64,000 nt of DNA, from contig OY987267.1 of the NCBI GenBank assembly GCA_963920665.1, forward strand, positions 17,856,001-17,920,000. The letters are read 5' to 3'. Both the position numbers and the translations under genes were made by a program. The stretch's first letter is position 1, and every line of letters begins with the position of its first letter. Positions 11,600 through 25,123 of the stretch are shown piece after piece. The notes under the pieces were generated by a model. The model was not told where the DNA came from. It made no database searches and was given only the letters and a program-made list of their open reading frames with translations. Source of the DNA: Straminergon stramineum (Eukaryota; Streptophyta; Bryopsida; Hypnales; Calliergonaceae).

Positions 11600-13130
11600 A
11601 TAAGGCCAAACGGCTTAAGAAGATTCAAAGCTTCGTCGTGTTTTGTAATGTTTCTAAAATTTTAAGTATGAAGGACTATAACTTTGTTGTATTCCCCAAA
11701 CCCACTAAATTCCTATCAAATTTTAAAAATCAAAGTAAAAGCTTTGCCGTGGTATAGTAAGCACGGGAAATAACACAAAGGTTTGACAAAAGAAAATTAA
11801 ACAAGGCTGGAATCAAGAGTGTTCGTACACACCATCTACTACGTTAGTGCTAGTATAACAACTATACTTGAAATGTGTTAGTACAAAAATCATAATAAAA
11901 TAAACTAAAGGTTTTCCGTAAGCGGCATCGCCAATCATAAGGGAAGAATCTTCTAGAATTAGTGCCAAATACTAAAGTTCTAATAAGGACTTGAAGGAAC
12001 AATGAATATACCAAAATAAGAGTTAGTACAACCAAAATACTACCAAATTTCTGCCAAGAACTTGAAAAAACAATACAAGGACAACAAATAAGACTTGAAG
12101 GGACTCCAATGTCCTTCAAGGCTTACAAAATAGAAAAAAAAGGAGCTTGAAATGTTCCAAAAACACCACGTTTATAACTTTGGTTCAAAAATGGCCAAAA
12201 GTCCACAATTAATGGTCTAACGTGTTTACAAAGCCAAAATAATGGCTAGAAGGGGTGATTTGAGAGAAGAATGAGTGCCCTTATATAATATTTCAAGGGC
12301 ACCCACCTCCTCTCATTTCAACATGGTAATTTTATCGATTAGGATTTTCACCCTAATTTACCAATTTTGACTTTCTACGCTAGTCCATTTTCTAACTTTT
12401 GGAGATTAACTCCAAATCACAAATAGATTGCACCTATGACTTCAGAAGGCCATTTTCAGCTAAGATAAGCCGCCCACCCCTTTTTCTAACTTCAAAATTT
12501 CAACAAAACCTTACGCCAACTTAACACCAAAAAGGATTAAAAACCCAACTTTTGGAGTTTGACTTTTTTGAAAAAAGTAACTAGCTTAAGCTCTTAAGCA
12601 GGTGTGGGGGAATAAGAAAAGACCTATCTTTGACCCCATTCCACTTTTTTATGCTCCTAATTCACTAGTCAACTCCACCATAATCTTTAAATTTTGTCAA
12701 TTGTTGAGGAATCTTACAAATTCGGGTACTTTTGACTATCAGAATGTCTTGAAACTTGTTGGAGTGTCTTATTAACATAAAAGAAGATATTCTAATTTTT
12801 AGTGAGATTTTACCACCACCAGGAGAAATTTTAGGAATTTCCCATCGTAAGTTTGGATAGTTGATTGTCCGGAAAGGCATCTTCTGACTATCAAAAAATT
12901 TCGAAACTTTTTGTGGAACCTCCCATGGAATCCCACAACACATGCATAGGCTCATATTTTTATTCTACACATCGACTTAGGGGGAACAAAATCCACCCCC
13001 TTATTTAATTATCGATAATCATGAAATCTTTCACACCGAAGGGAATCTTGGCAAACCAACTTCGTCGTTATTTTCCGAGCATGGATTTAACCCTTTATCA
13101 CCTTCTTTGGACTAGAGATTCTTCCACGGT
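11600..13130 (+). repeat. Dispersed repeat R1, copy B (3' truncated)
   Basis: The left part shares 'caaagcttcgt' and 'agctttgccg' with the fragment at 44.21 kb. The middle part shares the 'gtgcccttata..aagggca' region with copies A and D. The 12,700-12,950 tract is the most conserved part of the family. The common end ('ctcaca') seen in copies A, C and D is missing, and the similarity fades near 13,130. Confidence 0.65.
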
Positions 13131-13154
13131 CCCATCTTGGTATTTTTAACATGT

Positions 13155-13255
13155 GGAAGGAAAAAAAATTGAAGCTTGTGGAAGACAAAAATTGGAGCTT
13201 GTGAAGAAAAAAATATTGAAGCTTGTGGAGAAAAAAAATTGAAGTTTACATGTTC
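13155..13255. repeat. Short tandem repeat, about 30-bp unit
   Basis: Three to four copies of a unit like 'aaaaattgaagcttgtggag' follow each other, with varying A runs. The array sits just after the truncated end of R1 copy B. Confidence 0.6.
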
Positions 13256-13776
13256 CAGAAGGAATCAAACAAGAGCAACATAGTAACATTATTTAGCACG
13301 ACATTATTTCATATACATTCTATTAATTATTCTCTATTTTCTTTCATTTTATTCTTTCATTCTTTCTCTACTATTTTAAAAAATAATATATATGATATTT
13401 AGAAGAAATACATCACTTTCCTGATCTTCTCTTCTTTGATCTATAACTCTTTAAATAACTTTTATTAAAGGTTGAAATTAGAAATAAAAATTCTTCTTGT
13501 TCTTATTTTTTTAGAAAACTAAAAAACCTAAAATTATTCAATTTGGAGTTTGTACATAAGACTTGTATGTAATTAAAAGAAGATGGGTTAGTTCCTTAGT
13601 TGTCTTAACATATAGAAAAAACTCACTTTAAACAATTATAACTTGATGTGTAAAGCTTATTTTCAATTGAATATTTTTGCAGCATTTACATCATCTTGTT
13701 GAGATTTTTAAAAGTCAATATTCATCTTATTTGATGTTTGTATGTAAAATTAATGAGTAGTTAATGCACTTGATTG
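13256..13776. other. AT-rich intergenic DNA, nothing recognised
   Basis: I see no open frame and no repeat relation in this stretch. It is interrupted on its right by the solo LTR. Confidence 0.5.
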
Positions 13777-14934
13777 AATAGTGTCGCGCCCCTTAGTGAC
13801 ACTTACCACCTTAAGCTCACTTTCCAAACACTTAGCACCTTAGTGCCACTAAGGTTCACGCTCTCCTAACACTGCACATGCCACGCACCCACAATGTTAG
13901 GTTCCAACCCAAGTCACGGGGTTCCCCATTCCTCCGTGACTCCCAATCCTTTCTTTCTAATTCTTAACTCCCACAAGACACCGGGCATGTCATTTGATGA
14001 CATGGGGCGGAACTTCCATTGATGTCCAAGCAATCGGTGAGGCACTACTCCCACCGGTGCTAACCGCCCTTGAATGGGACCAAACTCCCCACTAGGCCCA
14101 ATCCAACTCATTTCGGGACTCACCCAACGGGACTCACACCATGGCCTAGTGTAGAGTGGGACACCACCCAACCGGTATCAAGGAGTGCCCAAGCACTCCA
14201 TGGTAACACACAAGTGGTGGTGAGGCTCCAACACTAACCTCACCACCCGGGGCCACTTAGGCTCACCATGGCACCATCCGGGAGTGAGGAGGGAGACCAC
14301 CCCTCCTCATAGTACTCTCTGCGGGATTCGGCAGCCCCCCCCATACTAGAGGTCACCGGGAACCCCCAAGATGCACCCCATCTTGGAAGACCACCCATTT
14401 CTCCCGATTCGCGCTACTTTGGGACTCCCGAACTTCCACCCGGCATAACTTTGCGGTCCGAGATCCAAATTGCACATGCGACCCCATTTTCGACATCTAC
14501 GCGACGCGTAGATGCCGATGGACTACTCACTTGCTCCATTCGGACAAGTACTCGCAAAGATATCGCCCTCCAAAGATTCGGGACACTCCCGCCGCGGCCG
14601 GGACACTCCCGGCGCGGCCAGAGCACTCCCGGCGCGACCAGGGCGCTCCCGGTGCGACCGGGACACCCCCAACTTTGAACGCCCATAACTTTTGACTCGC
14701 AAGTCCAAATCACGCGTTCTTTGGACGGCTAGAAGCGTCTTCTCAAGACCTTTCCAAGCATGTATCACATGCCCTCAAATTCATCCGGATCAGAGCGCTA
14801 CATCGCTCTGATCGCTCGGGACTCCTAGTCCCCCTCACCTCATCTCTTGCAAGGCTTGGGGAGTCACCCCCAATGTCCCCCTTGCTCACCAAGGTGGCAC
14901 GGGCACGCCTTGTGATGAGGGTCGTGACAAATAG
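13777..14934. mobile_element. Solo LTR, copy 1, with target-site duplication
   Basis: The element runs from 13,782 (TGTCGCGCCCC) to 14,929 (GGGTCGTGACA), 1148 bp. It is flanked by a perfect 5-bp direct repeat, AATAG, at 13,777-13,781 and 14,930-14,934. The ends are TG...CA with a short imperfect inverted repeat, the mark of an LTR. No internal retrotransposon region is next to it, so it is a solo LTR left by recombination. It is GC-rich compared with its surroundings. A second copy in the opposite orientation is at 53,177-54,469. The open frames inside are chance frames in GC-rich DNA. Confidence 0.9.
14580..14670. repeat. 20-bp minisatellite inside solo LTR copy 1
   Basis: Units start at 14,580, 14,600, 14,620, 14,640 and 14,660, each close to 'gggacactcccggcgcggcc'. 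The period is exactly 20 bp over four and a half copies. The other LTR copy has only about one such unit at the matching place. Confidence 0.85.
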
Positions 14935-16620
14935 AGTTTAAAGCTCAACATACAAAAAGTGCATTGTAATTTTTTTTTTTTAACTCATGAATTTTTTGTT
15001 AGAATTTCATCATAGAACTTAGCAGTATGTTAAAATTTCTAATAGCTTGTCGTTTGTAGCATTTGTCTCTAAGGTTCTATAAAGTTACAAAATGTTACAT
15101 GTAAAGCTCAAATAAAATTTCAGCAACCATTTAATTAAATGCAAGTACGTTTCTTGTCTTTACTTGCACTCATAATAAATATATTTTTATTTAATTTTTA
15201 ATTTTTATTATCTTAGTTGCAAACATATCTTGTTTTTATTATTTGAAAAGAACAAAAATATATAATTTTTTTGCATGAATGATTTAATTTGAATTAAAAG
15301 GCAATAAACGCAATAAACGCAATAAATTTTAGCTTAGTGGATACATTTATTACTTCTTTATAATTTTTCAAACATAAAATTTTTCATCCTTTCTTTGCGT
15401 AATATGGAAAAAAAATCTTTCCTCTAAAGCTTGAATGTTAATCTAATCTTTTGACAAAAAAAGGGGATAATTTGAATTGACGACATAAATCTAATTTTCA
15501 ATTACTTCTTTCAAAATTCAAAAGTAATCAAATGACGTTTCAAGTTTATTAACATTATATTTATATAAATATTTATCACTTTAAAAGAGTCATGCAATCA
15601 TGAATTTGTGACTTAATGCTTATATGAGCAATACTTTTTTATTAGTACACTAGTACATAATGTTCAATTTTCTGCAAATGGAAAGACAATAATAGTGGTA
15701 TTCACTTCGTTACTTAAAAATCGTGTCGTTCATTTAGCAAGAATCATGCCTTCTCAATATTGTAATAATTTTTGAAGTTGCGAAAATGTTATTTGAATTG
15801 TTTTTGACATGTTATCTAACATTTTTTTTTTCTTAAGACAAAAAACAATTTACAAACTGAATTTGGATAAATTTTCACTTCCCCAAGTGCCTAATGAAAA
15901 ATTGACTTAAAAGTGATAAATTCATAATGTTTAAATCCAAACATTTTACATACTTTATATAACTTAAAATGTCAATGCTTTCCATTTTCTACAAGTTGAG
16001 TATCGTTAAGTTGAAGGATTGAGGGTGTTTATATTGACTTTATAATCAATAATTTCATATTAGAATGTATTTATAACATATAGTTTATTTTAATCAATGT
16101 TTGCAAAATATCGATTTTAAAAAAAAATGAATTTTTGATGTAACTATCAGATTTTTTTGATTTTTTCACCTCTTTTCAAAAAGAATTATTCTATATGTTA
16201 GCACTTTCAAATTATCCAACATCTTTGCAATAGCTTGAACTGAAATGATGAGTTGGTTTCTTAAAAAAAAATCAAGTTACCTTCATTCACTAAATTGATG
16301 TCAACATTAAACCATGAAAACAATGTAAAGCAAGAATTAATATGATCCTCAAAGTCGTTTTCATCATTTATATTGTTACAAATATACTTCTTGACTACAA
16401 TAGGATCAGAATTCACATGTAATTGGTTTTGATTTGTTTGAAATCGTTTACTTTCACTTTCTTGTCGTTAAAAAAAATAGTAGACTCATCAAATTCTTGC
16501 AAATATTTTATTAAAATAAAAAAATAAGTCTTATCAACATCTATCTTATTTCTGTTTATATCACAATAATCATTCTATTTAACTAAATTCTGTAGTTTGA
16601 AATACTTGTGAATGTTTTAA
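14935..16620. other. AT-rich intergenic DNA, nothing recognised
   Basis: This stretch is strongly AT-rich with long A and T runs. There is no credible open frame, RNA gene or repeat match to the rest of the window. Confidence 0.5.
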
Positions 16621-18700
16621 ACTCCACCCTCTAAGTTAAAAAGTGCACATAGGTTCTAGTGGCTTGTTAAATCAATTATCTTAAGGTGTTTTTAATTTAA
16701 GTTCAATTCGCACTTCCCAAGCAATGGACACTTTGTTTTCAATCTCCTAATTGAACTCAAATCACTTAAATCCTAAAATTATTGAAATATGATTAACTAT
16801 GTCAAATATTTAATAAAATTCAAACTAAAATCAATCTAATCTACTTGTAGAATATAAATTGTCTTTTCTGAAATGATTACATTCTACAAGCAAGTTAAAT
16901 TATGGCTTTCCTAATAAAAGAAATGAATGGATGAATATGAACCCCTAAACTATCTCGCAATCTTCATCCATGAATTCAAAATAGTAAAATTAATCTAAAT
17001 AAATTCAAATCTTAGGATGAGTTCTTAATGATGTTAATTACCTAATTCTAAGACTAAACCTATTTGACCAATAATCAATGAACGTCATCCAAATTAAAAC
17101 CAATCTTCATCCAACATTTTTTTACTTAAAATTAAAATAATTTTGAATTGAGAATAGGTTTTGAAATCCTCAAAAGATTCCCTAATTGATTTTCTAATTT
17201 AAATGATTTCTTAGAGATTCTTTAAAGATTCTTTTTAATTATCTTCTAATCAAACTTTCTATTCTAAATTATTATTTTTGGGGTTTTTATATTTTTAGAA
17301 TGAAATTTCAGAAATTACCTTTCCAACAAAGCAAGACACTGAAACAATAAATTTCTAATCAAAAATTTATTAATGAATGAAAGTTGTTTGAAAGTTTAAT
17401 GAATTAAATTTCATTCATTAATTACTTTTAATCTAAACAAACAATTTTAATTTTTAATTAATCTAAATCTTCTAAATCCTCTCAAGATTTTCAAATTCCC
17501 TTGTTTGATTTTTTTGGATGAAAATATTAATTTTTCGTCCAAATTTCAAATAAAATTCATCTAATTATAAATGGTTGAAGTTTTTATTATTACTAATTAA
17601 AATGTAATTCGAAATTGTCTAAGGTTAATTTTCTTAGTTTTTCTTAGTTTTATTTTATCTAGCGAATTTTTAAGATCAATTTATTTCTTAAAAAAAAACA
17701 TGAGAGTTTAATGTACCTTACCCATGAAAGAGTCGATTCTATTGTCTTCGAGAATCACGAGATGAATTTTTTCATAGTAACCCACTCCTTCTTCTTCCAT
17801 TTTTGCTGATCCATAGTGCAATTTGGAATTAATCCTTGTTCATTGTTGTATTTTGTTAATTTTTGTTTTTCCTACTAGTGCTTATGAGATTTTTATTAAT
17901 TTTGGTTGAATTTTAAAGCAATTCCTAATTAATAAGAATTTCTTTTCATACTTCACGAAAACAAATCAAATCTAATAAATTCTAATTATTTTGTAATTTT
18001 CCTAATCATCCAAAAGATATTAGTTGGCATTTTGTTTTATCTATTTGTTTTATTAAGCTGAATAAAACAAAACTTAACTAAAGTCTAGCCTTCTAATCTC
18101 TATAGGAATCCTAATTAATGACTAACCAACAAATGAATGAATAGTATTAAGAATTCAAATCAAATCGTTCATACTTTATTAATTGTAAATATTCTTTGTC
18201 TCTTGTCATCTTTTTTCTCCTAACTTTTAAGTTTTCTTCACTTCATCTCTCTTACTTGTTATGTTGTTATTGTTCTTTCTTTTTTAAAGTTTGTTATAGT
18301 TATAGAAGAAATTAGAGTCTTAAGCAAATTTTAGAAAAGATCTAAAAATTTAGTTGAGCATGGTTACAACTACTTGGCTTGAATACTTAATAGTTTTTAA
18401 AAGAAAATCAATATACTGAGTTGAATTTCAAGCTTTGAACTTGTCCAGTTCTCTTCAAGATCACACGGCACCTTATTTTTTTGGCTCCCTACTTGTTCAG
18501 CGAATGCAGCGACGTGGCAAGGCGCAGTTGGTCGATGCCTCGCAGTCTCGTCCCCGATTGTTCGGTCCATCCTCGTGTTTTCATTCCATCTCGTCTTGTG
18601 TTGGTCATTTTGTCCATCCTCATGTTGGTTGTCCGTACTTGGCCTCTTCAATTTTGATCTTTTGTACTAACCTTCTAACTTTTTGCTCCATTCGCTAAAT
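16620..18700. repeat. Old gypsy-LTR-related stretch
   Basis: 'cttcccaagcaatggacac' near 16,716 matches the start region of the LTRs at 9462 and 21,880. It is followed, in the same order, by 'ggatgaa' and 'cttcatcca' blocks like those in these LTRs. Divergence is high, so this is probably an old LTR of the same broad family. A GC-richer patch at 18,435-18,650 has opposing open frames that look like chance. Confidence 0.4.
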
Positions 18701-19380
18701 ATTTGGAATTTTCACTACTACATTGATTTTAATTCATCTAATACTAATTTTCAACTTGAATGCTTCATTGATTTTCTAATTAAAAATAATCTAATTTCTT
18801 GGAGAAATTTTTGGAATAGATTTAAACTAAGCAACTTAAGTGTTGAAAATCTATTTGGGGATAATTTAATAATTTTAATTAAGAAAAACACTAATATAAA
18901 TTTTTGTCTAATTACTACTATGGATTTTCTTGAGAACTCAAAATAAAGAATTTTGTTATTTCTCTCTACTTCTCTAATGAAATGAAATGACTAATATCAC
19001 TCCCACGTATAAGGGTTTTTCCAAGCACATAAAGAAAGAGGTTTTTAAGTGATTTTAAGTACTTAAATACTTGAACCACTTCAAAAGTATCAATTTTGAA
19101 AATTTCATAGTTACACGTGTATTATATAGGGCAATTGGGCGATCGGATGACCTCGAGCATACACGATGTCAGTGGTCAAATAATAATATTTTGAAAGTTT
19201 TAATCTTTAAAAGAGGTTCACAGAATAGTATTTAATTGAATATTAAAGATTAATTCCTCAAAATTCTAATAATGTTTAGGAATTAATTGCTAAAAGAGAT
19301 ATGCATGACAATGTTTAAACTAAACTTTAGTAATTAAAATCCAAATTCTATTATATAATGAATTTTAGGCTAGAATTAGT
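18701..19380. other. AT-rich intergenic DNA
   Basis: Nothing was recognised here. Short Asn- and Leu-rich open frames reflect base composition. Confidence 0.45.
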
Positions 19381-21315
19381 CCAACATACTTTCGGCAAAG
19401 TCAAGTTTTTTTGCCTTAAATGAATTGGTACTAAATGCTATTTGAATACTATAATATGTTAGTTTCTTAGAATTTTAAAGCAAATTAGAGTTTGAAGGTC
19501 TATTTCTTTCAAAACTTATACAAAACAAAGGAAATGGAGGCTTAGCCTCTAGAATTTAAAGAAATCAAATAGAAATCATTTTGAAGGAACTCTCTTGTCC
19601 TTCAAAGTGTACAAATAAAAAAATTGAATATGGTTGAACCTTGACTTTGATCAATGTTCTGACCACGCTTGTAGCACGAGATAAATATAAACAAATTTTG
19701 GTCATGAGAATGAGTATACCGACAACCTCGAGGGGGCCTTTTATACTTATTCCAAGCTCGTTCCCATTAAGTTGTTTGTGGAAAACATTTACTTTCGATC
19801 TCTAGATATATTTGCTAAACTACCCTAAAGTATTTCCTAAATAATATTTGTTTTATGGAAGAATTCTATATAACCCTCTCCATTTAGCTAATAAATCTTG
19901 GCCAAATCAAATCCAAGATTTTTTCGAAAGATATTTTGAAAATAACCGTAATGAACTTAGATATTTTGTTAATTAATTAAAAGTTATTTCTAAATTGTCT
20001 TTTTTAGGACCAAAGATGTCTTGTTATACAAGAAAAGAAACCTTGACCAAATTCAATCTTTGATTTTTCAAAAGATATTTGCAAAATTAACTTTAAATTA
20101 CCATTGATTACTCTAAAAAGTCAAATCTATTACTGGACCCTTTCTATCTTTTAGGGAACGACTCCAAATTGAAAAAAAGATTGCCCCATTGTGTTCAAAA
20201 GATCCAAATTAGCCTATAAGATCACCTACCCTTACTTCCAACTATTTGTAAACTTAAAATTAGCTTATAGTAATTCTAAAGAAAAGTCAAAATTCTAGCT
20301 TTAGGGATTTGTCTCTTTTGGGAAAACTATAGCCAAACAATTTCATGAAAGGTTCATAAGAGGAAAAAAGATTCCTCTTTCATAACATTTGAACACCGTT
20401 AGCTCCTGGTACATCGGTCAATCCGCTACCAAGTTATAAATTTTTTAAAAGTTCAATGTTGTTGCTGATTCTAGTACTAGAAAATGTCAAAATGTCTTCA
20501 AATTTTGTGGGCACATTATTAGCATACAGAATTCTATATTCATTTATAGTGGTATTTTACCTCAACATAGATAATTTCTAAGAATTTACGACCATGTCAA
20601 AAGACAATTGACTTTCTATGCATTTATAGTGATTATTTCAGAAAAATACGAAACTTTTTAGGTGGCCTTTAAGAAACTCCCAAAACCAAAGTGCAACACT
20701 ATATTTTACTTTGCACTATTTATAGGGAAGCTAAAATTAGCCATCTCTTTTTTATTTCTGTTGGAGGGAAAAAATCATTTTTGTATCGGGGAATTTTGAG
20801 ACAACTGGCTCCAATGTTAGCTTCTCACATGCTATTAAAGTAAAAGTATCTTTATTCATGCTCTACTTGCTCTCCCATAATCTTATTTTCATTCTAGTTC
20901 ATTCTTTTATAAATTATTTGCAATTAAAAATTTACTAATTCAAATTCTTCACGAATTAGATGGTGACCTATATCAGACTTTCTAGACCTAAAATAAACTT
21001 CGTCAATTTGTCAAATGCATTTGCAAGACTAGCTTAGCATGGACAAAAAACTAGGATTAGCTACTACTAAGACTCTTGATTCTCTCGGAATCACTTATAT
21101 GACCTTTCAATTCTGAACTAGATACTAGGAGTAGGAAATTGAAATATTTTAGATATTTCGTACTTCTAGGATGACCCCTCACTGTATTAAAAGGGACTTC
21201 TATAAAATACCACTCAAACACTCTTTTTATGCCTTTTTGCACATAAATATGATGTAAACCTAACAAAACAAAATAAAACAATCCTAAGTTCCAAGTACCA
21301 ATTTGAGGGCTCACA
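19380..21315 (+). repeat. Dispersed repeat R1, copy C
   Basis: It shares with the other copies the 'ccttcaaag' block near 19,600, the tract around 20,490-20,670, and the end 'gagggctcaca' at 21,305-21,315. It is more diverged from A, B and D than these are from one another. No coding region is present. Confidence 0.55.
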
Positions 21316-21869
21316 AAGTCACAATGCTCATTTGCTCATGCAATATTGAAAGGCACAACATTATTTGAAATTGAGTTCAAACTACTTAAGTTAGAACATA
21401 GATCTTTAGTCATTAAAATTATGTTCATATTGAAGTACACGATTAATCTATCCAAAATACAAACCACAAAAATTACTATGAAGTAATTTCCCATGTTTTA
21501 CCTTTTCTAATTGATTTTGACATTGATTCCATTAAATGAGATCATTGTGTGTATACAAAATTATACAATTAATTAGTTTTCGATGTATGCAATTGTTTTG
21601 GGATTTAAATTTTCTATGCTCCATTTTTTTTTCAATATCTTATTTGATTCTTCTCTTTTTTTTCATCTTTCTTCTAATATTTAAACTTTCACTTCTTTCC
21701 TTCATTATATTTATTCATATATATTTTTTTTATACTCTATGTTTTTTAAATGTATTTGAATTATTTGGACGATTTGTAGTTTTGAATTCAATTTTTCAAA
21801 AAATGATACACCTTCCTTCCAATACCTTAATCAACAATTGCATTCCGTAATCAAATTTTTTCTACATTG
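21316..21869. other. AT-rich intergenic DNA
   Basis: This holds T-rich low-complexity sequence. A 104-residue open frame made largely of Phe, Leu and Ile comes from it and is not credible. Confidence 0.45.
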
Positions 21870-23740
21870 TGAATTTTATTCTCACACATACAAGCACTTA
21901 TTTATTCACTCATAATAAATAGCTTTTACAATGTTTTTTCTTTATTTCATTATGATTTTACTAACACGTGTTTAAACGATGTTTATTGAATTTGCTAAGC
22001 AATGGACTCTTTTCTAAATGTCTAAGTGTACTCAAAGTAACATATCAATCAATAAATATAACATTTAAATGCAAATGGTTTCATAATTGGACAATGGACT
22101 AAATCGCTATAGTTTTTCGTGCAAATGAAATCAAACCAAAACTAGTGACATTAAGTAATAGAGAATTTTTATCATTTAAAAAACTATAAAGCTTATTCCC
22201 ATCCAACTTTCCTAATACAAGTTATGGATGGATGAAGTTTAATTATTAATTTGTTCATCCAACTTCATTCATGATTTTAAACTAGGTCCCTAATTCAAAC
22301 TACTTTGAAACTTCAAGGTTGTATTTGAAATGTTTTTTTCTATCAAAATTTGAAGTTCGATCTTCATTAAATACTTCTATTGAGATTTCATCCAAATTTA
22401 GTCTAAAATTTCATTCTTCTATATCTTATAGGTTTTTTAGGTCTTTTCTTAAGTGTAAGGTACATATGGACCCTACTAATCTTTTCTTAGGAGCCTATTG
22501 TACTAATTTCATTTTCTAATCTAACTTCTAAATTCTTGCTTAAGCTTCTTTGATTTTTAAGTCTTAGTTTCACTTCTGTTAATTTACAATTTTTAACAAT
22601 TTGGTATTTTTTCTAAAAACACTAAGTCTAGTTTTCTAAATTGATATGACAATTGCTAATCAGACTTTCCTATTAGAAATTATTCATGGATGAAGTTTGA
22701 TTGCTAATTGGTTCTTTAAACTTCATCCACTAATTTCTCCTAATCTACAATTTGAAGTTGACTTTCCTTTTCATTTATGAACTTTAAATTTTGACCTCTC
22801 TTTAACTCTCTCAACTTATCCAAGAATTTTAATTTCTAACTTACTTTCATCTAGTTTTAGCTCTAAACTTCATTCATAGCTAACTTCTTTGTTTTAAGTC
22901 ATATTTCTAAATGTGAGGTATTTTTGGAAGCCTCTAAACTATCTCTTCAAAATTCTGAATCTAAAAATTTGAAAAAAAACTATTTTTAATACTCTTACGT
23001 GGAGTTACAATTCAACCACTATGTTTTAAAAGGCTAACTTTAAAAATTAATAACAATTAGAGTTTTCAGTGAATTAATTTGTTTTGTGGGTCATCTTGAA
23101 CATTGTTGTAGACATTCCTCAATCCTTCTTTATTTACCATCTTCCAAATTTTTGTAAAATTGTGCTTACTGCTTGAAAGTAATGTTTTGATACAAATTTA
23201 GGAAATTTAAAATTTGAACTTCCAACTTCTCCCCTTCTTTTTCTTTTCCCTCTCTCCTTTCTTATACTACTATTTTAATACACTTATTGTATTTCAAGAA
23301 TTGCCTTTGAAATAAAATACAATAATTGGTTCAACCTTCAAGAAAATAATTGACCTATAAACTTCCTATCATTTATCCAAATCAATTATCGTTTATCCTT
23401 GTTTTAATGGCTTAGATTGCATTTTTAAGATTCTTACATAATCCTCCACTACTACTAAACTTCAAACATCAAATAACTTCAATTTTATTCTTGCATCATC
23501 ATTCTTCTTTTAACTTCTTTCCTTCTAATCTCTATCATCTTCTATTTCTTCTACTATATGTTTTTTGCAAATTTTCTTTTGCTATGGAGTTTAGGGATTT
23601 TTTTTCTGACCTACTTCTTCCTACGTTGATCTATTACTGAATCTTGCGCTAGTCGAGGGTTTGTTGATCTATTATAAGATTTATTTAATTTTTTTCGAGG
23701 TATTAATTTCAAATTATAGATACTAGAACCCTCTAGCACA
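21870..23740 (-). repeat. Second LTR related to the 9462 gypsy LTR
   Basis: 'gctaagcaatggactctttt' at about 21,998 and the next 30 bp match the LTR starts at 4648 and 9462. Further on, the order 'aagttatggatggatgaagt', 'cttcatccac', 'cctctaaac' matches the right LTR across more than 1 kb. No gag or primer-site sequence lies to its left, so it is either a solo or a truncated LTR. I could not find a target-site duplication. Confidence 0.55.
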
Positions 23741-24480
23741 GTCAATTACACCTTAGTTCTAAAAAAGTTGAAATGAAAAACAAATTTCAAATCCAAGCTC
23801 GGAGGTGCTACGTAGGTCGAAACAAGTCTAAAGAAGGCTACCTTGTAAAATTGCCACGTGACTTTCCTTAGTTTGAAAAACCCTTCGCAATTGACTGTTT
23901 CATTCCTATTGTAGCATGGCAGCTTTTGGTTAGCAAAACCCCTACGACATTTGATTGAAAAGATTCTTAAACAAATTATGTGGTGAATTATCATGGAGAA
24001 CAATAATAAATTACACCCTTTTGGAAGGCTTCTAATGTTTAAATACAACCACTTGGCTGTTTTCATCTATTTCAATTTATTTTTATTTTTTGACTTTTGA
24101 AGGACTTTTACATATTTTTTCTTACTTAGAATTTTGTCCTATACATCACTCTAATCTTTTTGGTAATTTGAATACTAAAAATCACTCTTTTCGTACTAAT
24201 TTTGGATACTAAAAATTGAATACTTTGAAGCTAAACACTTTAAATAGATACAAAGCCAAATAACTATATAAGTGTATTTTGAAGACATTTGGACACCAAA
24301 CCATGGTTGTTTCGGCGGACAGTTCGACAACTCGACGAATACAACGTCCAACACGTCAAGTAGACCCTCTTGTCCATCTAATAGAGTCAAACTTACCTTT
24401 GACTTTTAAAAAAAATTTTACCCTATCCGCGAGGCCACCTGGATGCCATGTGGCAGACACGTGTCTTCCACGTAGCATCC
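23741..24480. other. Left flank of the gene island
   Basis: No gene is seen. A CpG-rich patch at 24,310-24,360 carries several 'cgac' and 'ctcgac' words, and 24,430-24,480 has 'ccatgtggcagacacgtg'. Loosely similar words occur in the right flank of the island at 43,960-44,160. Confidence 0.4.
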
Positions 24481-24900
24481 TAAAGGGGCGCATGCGGGTG
24501 TGGGCGACCACGGGTAGGGCGACTTCGGGTTCAGGCTGGTGGGCGACCGTGGGTGTCGAGTACGTGGCAAGCTGCGAAGCAAAGACACGAAGTGAGAACC
24601 CAAAGAGAAGTAACGCCCCACAATTACCCGCGGTCGCCCCCAAAGACCCGCAGTCGCCTCCCAAGGCACCCGCACGCGCCCCAAAGACCTGCAGTCGCCT
24701 CCCAAAGGACCTGCACGCGCCCCTGTAACCGCGGTTGCCCCCCAAAAGACCCGCACGCGCCCTTGTACCCGAGGTCGCCCCTCCCAGGACCCGCACGCGC
24801 CCCTGGACCCGCAGTCGCCTCCTCGAACCCGAATGCGCCCTACCAGACCCGTAGTCGCTCCCCGAGATCCGTGCGCGCCCCCTGGAGACCGCGGGTTCAA
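24480..24900 (+). repeat. GC-rich minisatellite M1
   Basis: Many copies of a motif close to ACCCGCAGTCGCC or ACCCGCACGCGCCC run on the plus strand from 24,600 to 24,900. At 24,490-24,556 the same motif appears inverted (GGGCGACCACGGGT). Variant copies differ mostly by C/T and G/A at CpG positions. The array ends about 30 bp before a TATA-like box at 24,931 and lies upstream of the RING gene. Confidence 0.85.
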
Positions 24901-24930
24901 CCGGTGGTTGCCCACCCGCGCTCGCCGCAT

Positions 24931-24940
24931 CTATTTATCC
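24931..24940 (+). promoter_or_regulatory. TATA-like box of the RING gene
   Basis: 'ctatttatcc' stands alone in GC-rich DNA just after minisatellite M1. It is 193 bp before the chosen ATG at 25,124. The same spacing pattern is seen at the other island genes. Confidence 0.5.
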
Positions 24941-25123
24941 ACTCGCCCAAGACCTTTTGGGCACCTTTCATTGAGGCTTCTTGTCTTGTATCCTTTAGTG
25001 GCTACATGCGTGAACCTTGACTATTTACTATTTATTACATTCATCCACCCTTCTTACCTTAGTAGTTGTGGACCACCTAAACTCCCCAAAGAGTTTTTTG
25101 AGCCTTGGACACAACAATCATTG

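Noticed and set aside
13155..13255. CRISPR-like array
   Set aside because: The units are contiguous imperfect tandem copies without spacers, in plant DNA.
13914..14768. Gly/Arg-rich frames inside solo LTR copy 1
   Set aside because: They lie in a GC-rich non-coding LTR with clear TG/CA ends and a target-site duplication.
24356..24930. Minus-strand Gly/Arg-rich frames over array M1
   Set aside because: They are chance frames in a GC-rich tandem repeat. The same effect appears at M2, M3, M4 and M5.
24833..25123. In-frame 5' extension of the RING gene to 926 residues
   Set aside because: It translates minisatellite and TATA-region DNA. The start at 25,124 agrees with the related gene at 36,462 and leaves a normal promoter distance.
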